From Yamagishiella unicocca (taxonomy: Eukaryota > Chlorophyta > Chlorophyceae > Chlamydomonadales > Volvocaceae), in NCBI GenBank assembly GCA_003116995.1, contig BDSL01000076.1, positions 434,001-498,000 of the forward strand: DNA of 64,000 nucleotides. The letters are read 5' to 3'. Below, piece after piece: positions 59,070 through 64,000 of the stretch. The notes beneath the pieces are model-generated. The model did no database searches and was not told the DNA's origin. It saw only the letters and a program-made list of their open reading frames with translations. A program made the position numbers and the translations under genes. Position 1 is the first letter of the stretch. Every line of letters starts with the position of its first letter.

Positions 59070-62000
59070 TTTAATCAGCGCGCAAGCACAATGTTTGCCT
59101 CAACTTTCTGGCTTCGGAGCCGGAATATTGCGAGGGTAGCTGCCGTAGAGGCTTGGGCCGCCAATGCGGCTTCGTGTGGGACCTTCCGGTCCTTCACGCA
59201 ATTCCAAGCTGACCGTGTTATGTACGCTTCTATGTTGAAGGCGTTACGTTTGAGAATAAGTTTCAGGACGCGTCAGGGTCTTGTGAGACAGGCACCTGAA
59301 TGTACCGAGTGCCCCTGCAGGAGTCGTGCAGGCTTAGTTAGGCTACGGCGCGCACTGTGACACGCAGGACACCACCTCAACTGCCCCACTGTGATTGGGG
59401 GTCGTGGACCTTAGTGCCGAGAACTGACCCAGGATGGATGCAGACTTGCAGAGCCACGAACCGATCACAGTTGATGATCATAGGACGTTTGTTGGCTGGA
59501 TGGTAGCCCCTAATAATGTTGCTGTGGGCATGGTCAGCGAGCTAGGCTGCTTGCGCTGGACTGCCTGAATTGCGACACATTGATATGTCAACAGGTTAGA
59601 TAGGCAATACCGATATCGTCAACCGTGGGTGACAGCGCGGCTTGGCTAGTGCGGCTAGGATCCTGGGGAGTCTCTTTGCATCGCAGTGGTTAGTGGTAGG
59701 CAGGAGCGGCGGAGATACGCCGCCTCGCTCACATAGTTCCGTACGCATCGGAAGTGATGATTGTGGAATCTAATGGCTATGCTAGCCACACGCATTCATA
59801 TAATAGTAACAGGAGCAGCGTGCATTGCTAGGTGGCCAACAGCCGTTCCTCAAGGCACCACGTCTCCTATTTAGGCGCGGCGGCGGCGCGGGCAAACATG
59901 TGGTCCCATCAGGTGGGGGGCACAGTAGTGGTGTCGCGACTCATGATTGCTTATTCCTGTCTCAAACGAGCCCCCGGTGCGTACCCGGCTATTTGCGGAT
60001 GCTCGCGCCAGGATCTGCACGGGGATTGACACGTGTACAGCGTACGACAACGCGGCGCCACGTGCACCAGCTGACGTGTAATATGTTCCGTACATCGGCG
60101 TCCGCCCTACTCCTATGGTCAGGTTTGCGTTTGCGCTCGCTGCGTCCCTACGCCGCACGGCCTTTGGCAATGCCAGTAAAATGGCCAGAGGGCAGTCGTG
60201 GCATTGGCGTTCGGGATGCGAACCGGGATCCTAAGCCACGTATACTTCACCTGTGACACCCTCTCGGGGCCAGACCAGGTGATACCCGCAGCCGGCAGCG
60301 ATGCCCGACGTCCAGCAAAAACTACACTCCTCAACTGCTGCCGAGCCAGAACACTGGCCGTGTCGTATTCCGCACACGTGCCCGCTAGGTGACGGCCCAG
60401 GAGATCGAGTGGTGCGGTGTGGAGTGGCTGGTGCATGAGTGGTGCGGGTCCTGCGCACACACACCTGCGTGTGTCAGCGTATGAGGGACCCCTCCGTGGA
60501 CCCTTGAAGGATACGAGCGGTCAACACGATTACCACATTGAAGGTCTGGAGCCCACTGTAACGATTACAACAAAACATGGATGCTGTGTGCGTTTACAGT
60601 CTTTCCGTACACCGCATGTGCGGCCATCAGGCCGATGCCCGCCATGAGACCTCGTGCCCTACCCCCGGCGTCTGTCGCCGTGTAAGTACGGCAATTTGGC
60701 TCAGTCGCGCGTATCTTCGTTCACTGCAAACGTCCAACTGTTCCGCCCAAAATGGTTTCACGTCTTAGCTTATGTCGTTCAGTTAACGGATGAAATATTT
60801 TGGATATTGCAGCGGCGCCGATCGACCATCCTCAAAGTAGTCGAGCCCCATGTTGCAAAGGACGGGCACCAACGGGCAGCACACCGCTGAACTCGCGCGG
60901 CGCCCCAACCGGGAGTCAAATTGCACGGCATCGACACGTCAGTGCATCGCAGCTGCACACCGCCATCTCGCACCCGGCCGCTAGATGCAGCCGCAACCAC
61001 GCAAGGCCCATCCATGCCTTGCGGACCTTCACCGGTGCGCCTGGATGCAGGCCTTTCGCGCTGTGGCGCTTTGCGGTGCATCCTAGGTCCTACGGCAACG
61101 TAGGGGCCTACGTCCCACGTCATTTGGTTCCGGAGAGCGTGCCGCACAGGGGCCCGCAATCCTCGAGGCTCCATGCACGCCGACGCTGGTTCGTAAAGGG
61201 TGTCCAACTTTCCATGACGACAACAGTGCTAGGCAACAGTGTTAGTTCATGGTACCAGGTACCGGTACATGTACTAGCGACGCGCTGATGCCGCTTCTTG
61301 AGCGGAAAGCCGCTGCCAGTGTTTCGTTCCCTGGTCTCCGAGTCAATGTCTCCAGGCAGGGCCACGACTACCGTCGACACACGTGCTGCCGGGTCCAGCC
61401 CCGTGCCCCGTGCTTCCGCTGCTATTTCTGCTGCTTCCGCAGCTTGCGTGCTTTGTGCTGTGGCCTCTACCGGGTCTTGTTCCGCAGGTGCGGTGGGCGT
61501 TCGGACAGCGGGGCCGAAGACGCGCCCACCAACGCCGGTAGCGCAGACCCTGGCGGCGCCATGACATGGTGGTGGTTGTGGTGGTTGTGATACTCGCTTG
61601 GGGACATCCCCTGGGCCCCTGCCGCCGCGGCTGCAGCTGCTCCAGCTCCGGAACCAGCCATTCGATCCCGAAGGGCTCTGCGATGGGGTTCACGGGGTCG
61701 GCGTTCGGTGTTGGGGTCCGTGCAGTGGGGCTGGGGTGCGGCGGTGCTTAACTTTCGAAATGTGTTGTTGGGCGCGATACGGCTCCGTAACTTGCAATCC
61801 TAAAGGTCCACGCCCTTTCCGGTCCTGACGGCCCTTTCCGGTCCTGACGGCCCTTTCCGGTCCTGACGGCCCTTTCCGGTCCTGACGGCCCTTTCCGGTC
61901 CTGACGACAACCTGACGACAACCGTTACAACAACAACCTCAGACGTATTTTTGGGAGCGGAGGAGCTAGGGGGTTGTACGCTCCGTTAGTTGGTTTCCAG

Positions 62001-62080
62001 GAGTACCCCTTACCACCGGTAAACGGCTCGGCCCCCAGCCCACCCACGGGTTTCCCCTCAGCCCCCAGCGCTCATGTCCC
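59070..62080. other. Region without supportable genes
   Basis: Apart from possible HRGP tail fragments near 59100-59290 and the repeat at 61813-61906, no gene is recognised. The open frames are short and unconserved in appearance. Confidence 0.4.
61813..61906 (+). repeat. 19-bp tandem repeat, five copies
   Basis: CCCTTTCCGGTCCTGACGG repeated head to tail with no visible variation, the last unit partial and followed by CTGACGACAAC twice. It lies downstream of the minus-strand coiled-coil gene. Confidence 0.95.
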
Positions 62081-63919
62081 TCACTTCCGCAGCGCCTCCA
62101 GCTCGTCGTGAATGGTCGTCGATCGAGCCGCCACAGGAGGCAGTCGGGTGAACAGCACGTCCTCACCAGCCTGGCGGCGGGAAGCCGGGATGGGGGCGGG
62201 AAGCCGGGATGGGGGCGGGAGCGGGGCCGGCAAGGAATGGCGGCGTGTTTGTGAGCAAAGCCCGCCTGCTGGGAAGCCGGGAGGCGGCGGCGGCGCGAGG
62301 TTACCGTCTTGGAGGGCGCAAGACGAGGCGTTGACATAAGAAAGGAAGACGTCAGCAGGTTTGGGCCCGCTGCGATCGTCCGTCCGTCTACACCGCTGCA
62401 TATCTCCCTGTATAGCGATGTGTTCGTGAAATATTTTTTTTCATAAAAAACATATTTCATGAACACATCGCTACCCGTTCCTTTGTAGCGCAACCATGCT
62501 TCAGCCCCAGCCGTCTCGGTACCGCCTCTACTGCCGTACCCTTGTAGCGCAACCACGCCCCAGCCCCAGCCGTCTCGGTACCGCCTCTGCTGCCCCCCCG
62601 CTCACCCTCACCTTGAGCCGCGCCACCTCGGCCGCACTGGCGTCCACTTCCCGCTGCAGCCGCTCAATGGCCTGGGCAGCGGCGCGCCAGTTGCAGGGTT
62701 CGATGTGGTGATGCCGCGTCGTGGCGAGAGGGGTGTAGAAATGGTGGTGGCGAGGGGTGTAGGAATGGCGGTGGCGGTACGTGGCGGTGACGAGTGTCAT
62801 ACAAACGGTGGTAGGTAACGGTAACGCTAGTGCAGTCCAGCGGGGCAGCGGGTAGCGATGGTGGGTGCCGCGGCACGAGGGACGAGAAACGGTGCGCAAC
62901 ACTTCGGTGAGTGTGTATTACAAGCATTGGGCGACCGGCAACGGCAAGCCATATCCTGGCCATCCCAGGGCCACGCCGGCACCCGCACCCGCGCCCACGC
63001 CGGCACCCGCACCCGCGCCGACGCCGGCACCCGCGCCCGTACCTTCTCTAGCTGCTTTTGAACGGAGGCGGCGTCGAACTTGATCCTCCGCACCTCCTCG
63101 TCTTTGGAGGCCAGCTGCGACCGCAGGACCGCCACCTGCCCCTCGGCAGCGGCTCCGGTGCGCACGTGCTCCACCTTGCCGTCCGTCAGCTGGGACTTGG
63201 CGGCCTGGGAGGTCGGGGGACGCGGCGGCGGCGAGGAGGGTGAGGAGGAGGGTGAGGAGTGGGGGGGCGGGAGCCCCTCGGGGAAAAAGCTCGCGGCGGT
63301 TGGGCTCCAGGGAAAGATGGCAGGCACCGTAGGTGGTGTTTTCTCCCCCCTCGCCGTATGTAGGGCCATTGGAGCGCAATCCTCACACATAGCCACCTGC
63401 CGATCGTTACCCCCAACCGTTACCCGGCTGTCACCCAACTGTTACGCAACCACCCACCTCCAGCTCCTTGCTGAGGGCCGTCACCCGTGACCGCGCCTCC
63501 CGCAGCTCCCGCTGCCAGCTGTCGGACAGGGTCCGCGCCAGAGTCGCCTCACGGGTGGCTTCGTCCAGTTGGGCCTGATGTACGGCGGGAGGTGGCGCAT
63601 GGGAGTGTGATGTGACCACTAGTGCCCCTCGGGGCGATGTCTGATGGGTGCTGTTGCGGCTGTGTGGAGGCGGTCGCAAAGCAGCAAGAGAAAACAAGTT
63701 GATACACCAACCCCCCCTCCCCTCCCCTCCCCCCTCCCCTCCCGACTAGCTGTGTTATCCTCCCCGGGCCCGCCCGCTCGTGCCGAAGCCCTCCCAACGT
63801 GCGGCGCCCACCTGTAACCGCGCCTTATCAGCCGCCGCCGCCTCCTTGGCCGCCGACTCCGCCACCGCGCGCTCCTTATCTCGCTGCGCCCACTCCAGCC
63901 GCATGCGCTGGATGTCAGC
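62081..63919 (-). CDS. Coiled-coil protein gene, 3' exons only (truncated by window edge)
   Basis: Five minus-strand exons, all with phase 0 boundaries: 63919-63812, 63574-63458, 63204-63043, 62671-62612 and 62170-62081 (stop). They encode 178 residues. The first four are charged, heptad-rich helices: ADIQRMRLEWAQRDKERAVA, AQLDEATREATLARTLSD, LRSQLASKDEEVRRIKFD and AIERLQREVDASAAEVARLK. The last ends TTIHDELEALRK. The protein is a long coiled coil, as found in ciliary, basal-body or cytoskeletal scaffolds. Its N terminus lies beyond 64000 and no family can be assigned. Introns carry a foldback hairpin (62413-62473) and a (GGCACCCGCACCCGCGCC)n-like repeat next to the exon at 63043. Confidence 0.75.
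62413..62473. repeat. AT-rich foldback hairpin in last intron of coiled-coil gene
   Basis: TAGCGATGTGTTCGTGAAAT is mirrored, with one mismatch, by the closing sequence ending GAACACATCGCTA. The centre ATTTTTTTTCATAAAAAACA can pair T to A as well, so nearly all 61 bases fold. It is very AT-rich within GC-rich DNA, which suggests a small foldback or MITE-like insertion. Confidence 0.88.
62482..62600. repeat. ~59-bp tandem duplication beside the hairpin
   Basis: Two adjacent copies of a segment containing TTGTAGCGCAACCA and CCAGCCGTCTCGGTACCGCC, differing by a few bases. The first begins a few bases after the foldback hairpin. Confidence 0.85.
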
Positions 63920-64000
63920 CTGGGGTGCCAAAGCAGCCGTGGCGGGCGAGCGGAATGCATTATTACACTTTTGTAGCCCTGCGGTTTTAGCAAGTTCACA

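Overview
The window looks like nuclear DNA of a chlamydomonadalean (volvocine-type) green alga. The grounds are GC-rich genes split into many short exons, an SPP/PPSP hydroxyproline-rich wall-type protein, an octatricopeptide (OPR)-like organelle factor, TTTTAGGG-type telomeric motifs, and a giant LINE of the Dualen/RandI type described from Chlamydomonas. Species is not determined. There is no sign of bacterial operons, CRISPR or tRNA genes.

The left ~40 kb is gene-poor, less GC-rich and unusually full of short self-complementary words (TACGTA, GCTAGC, GCATGC). It holds (a) a multi-exon gene for a large Cys-rich, probably secreted protein (769-8541); (b) a ~3.5 kb segmental duplication, each copy carrying a three-exon gene for a secreted Cys-rich protein of about 265 aa (copy 1 dispersed over 10178-31018, copy 2 intact at 36704-40199); and (c) a broken third family member on the minus strand (34960-36010). 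Copy 1 was hit twice by retrotransposons after the duplication. An 11.85 kb Dualen-like element (10309-22156, 13-bp target duplication) carries one uninterrupted 3,881-codon ORF. A 5.4 kb Ty3/Gypsy chromovirus (25351-30776, apparently identical 324-bp LTRs, 5-bp target duplication) sits four bases beyond the stop codon of the Cys-rich gene. Copy 2 preserves both empty sites. A 5'-truncated, frameshifted Dualen relative lies at 31740-33779.

The Dualen-like polyprotein is the most striking object. From N to C it shows a hydrophobic, signal-like N terminus, a cluster of predicted membrane segments, two Josephin-like cysteine-protease modules (one lacking its histidine), an APE endonuclease, reverse transcriptase, a long uncharacterised region, RNase H, a Cys/His finger and a PD-(D/E)XK-type endonuclease. 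The chromovirus has gag and pol in one frame separated by a single TAG, and its gag is too short to contain a capsid domain.

From ~42 kb the sequence becomes an ordinary GC-rich algal gene neighbourhood: a 15-exon WD40 protein (42287-49695, +), a small intronless RIIa/DPY30-like docking protein (51995-52204, -) divergent from a two-exon OPR-like organelle gene-expression factor (52829-55213, +), a 16-bp satellite (55671-55865), a hydroxyproline-rich protein gene with a one-base homopolymer frameshift (57495-58785, +), and the 3' exons of a coiled-coil protein gene running off the right edge (62081-63919, -). Exon boundaries were assigned by hand from GT/GC-AG sites and reading-frame phase and have not been tested against transcripts.
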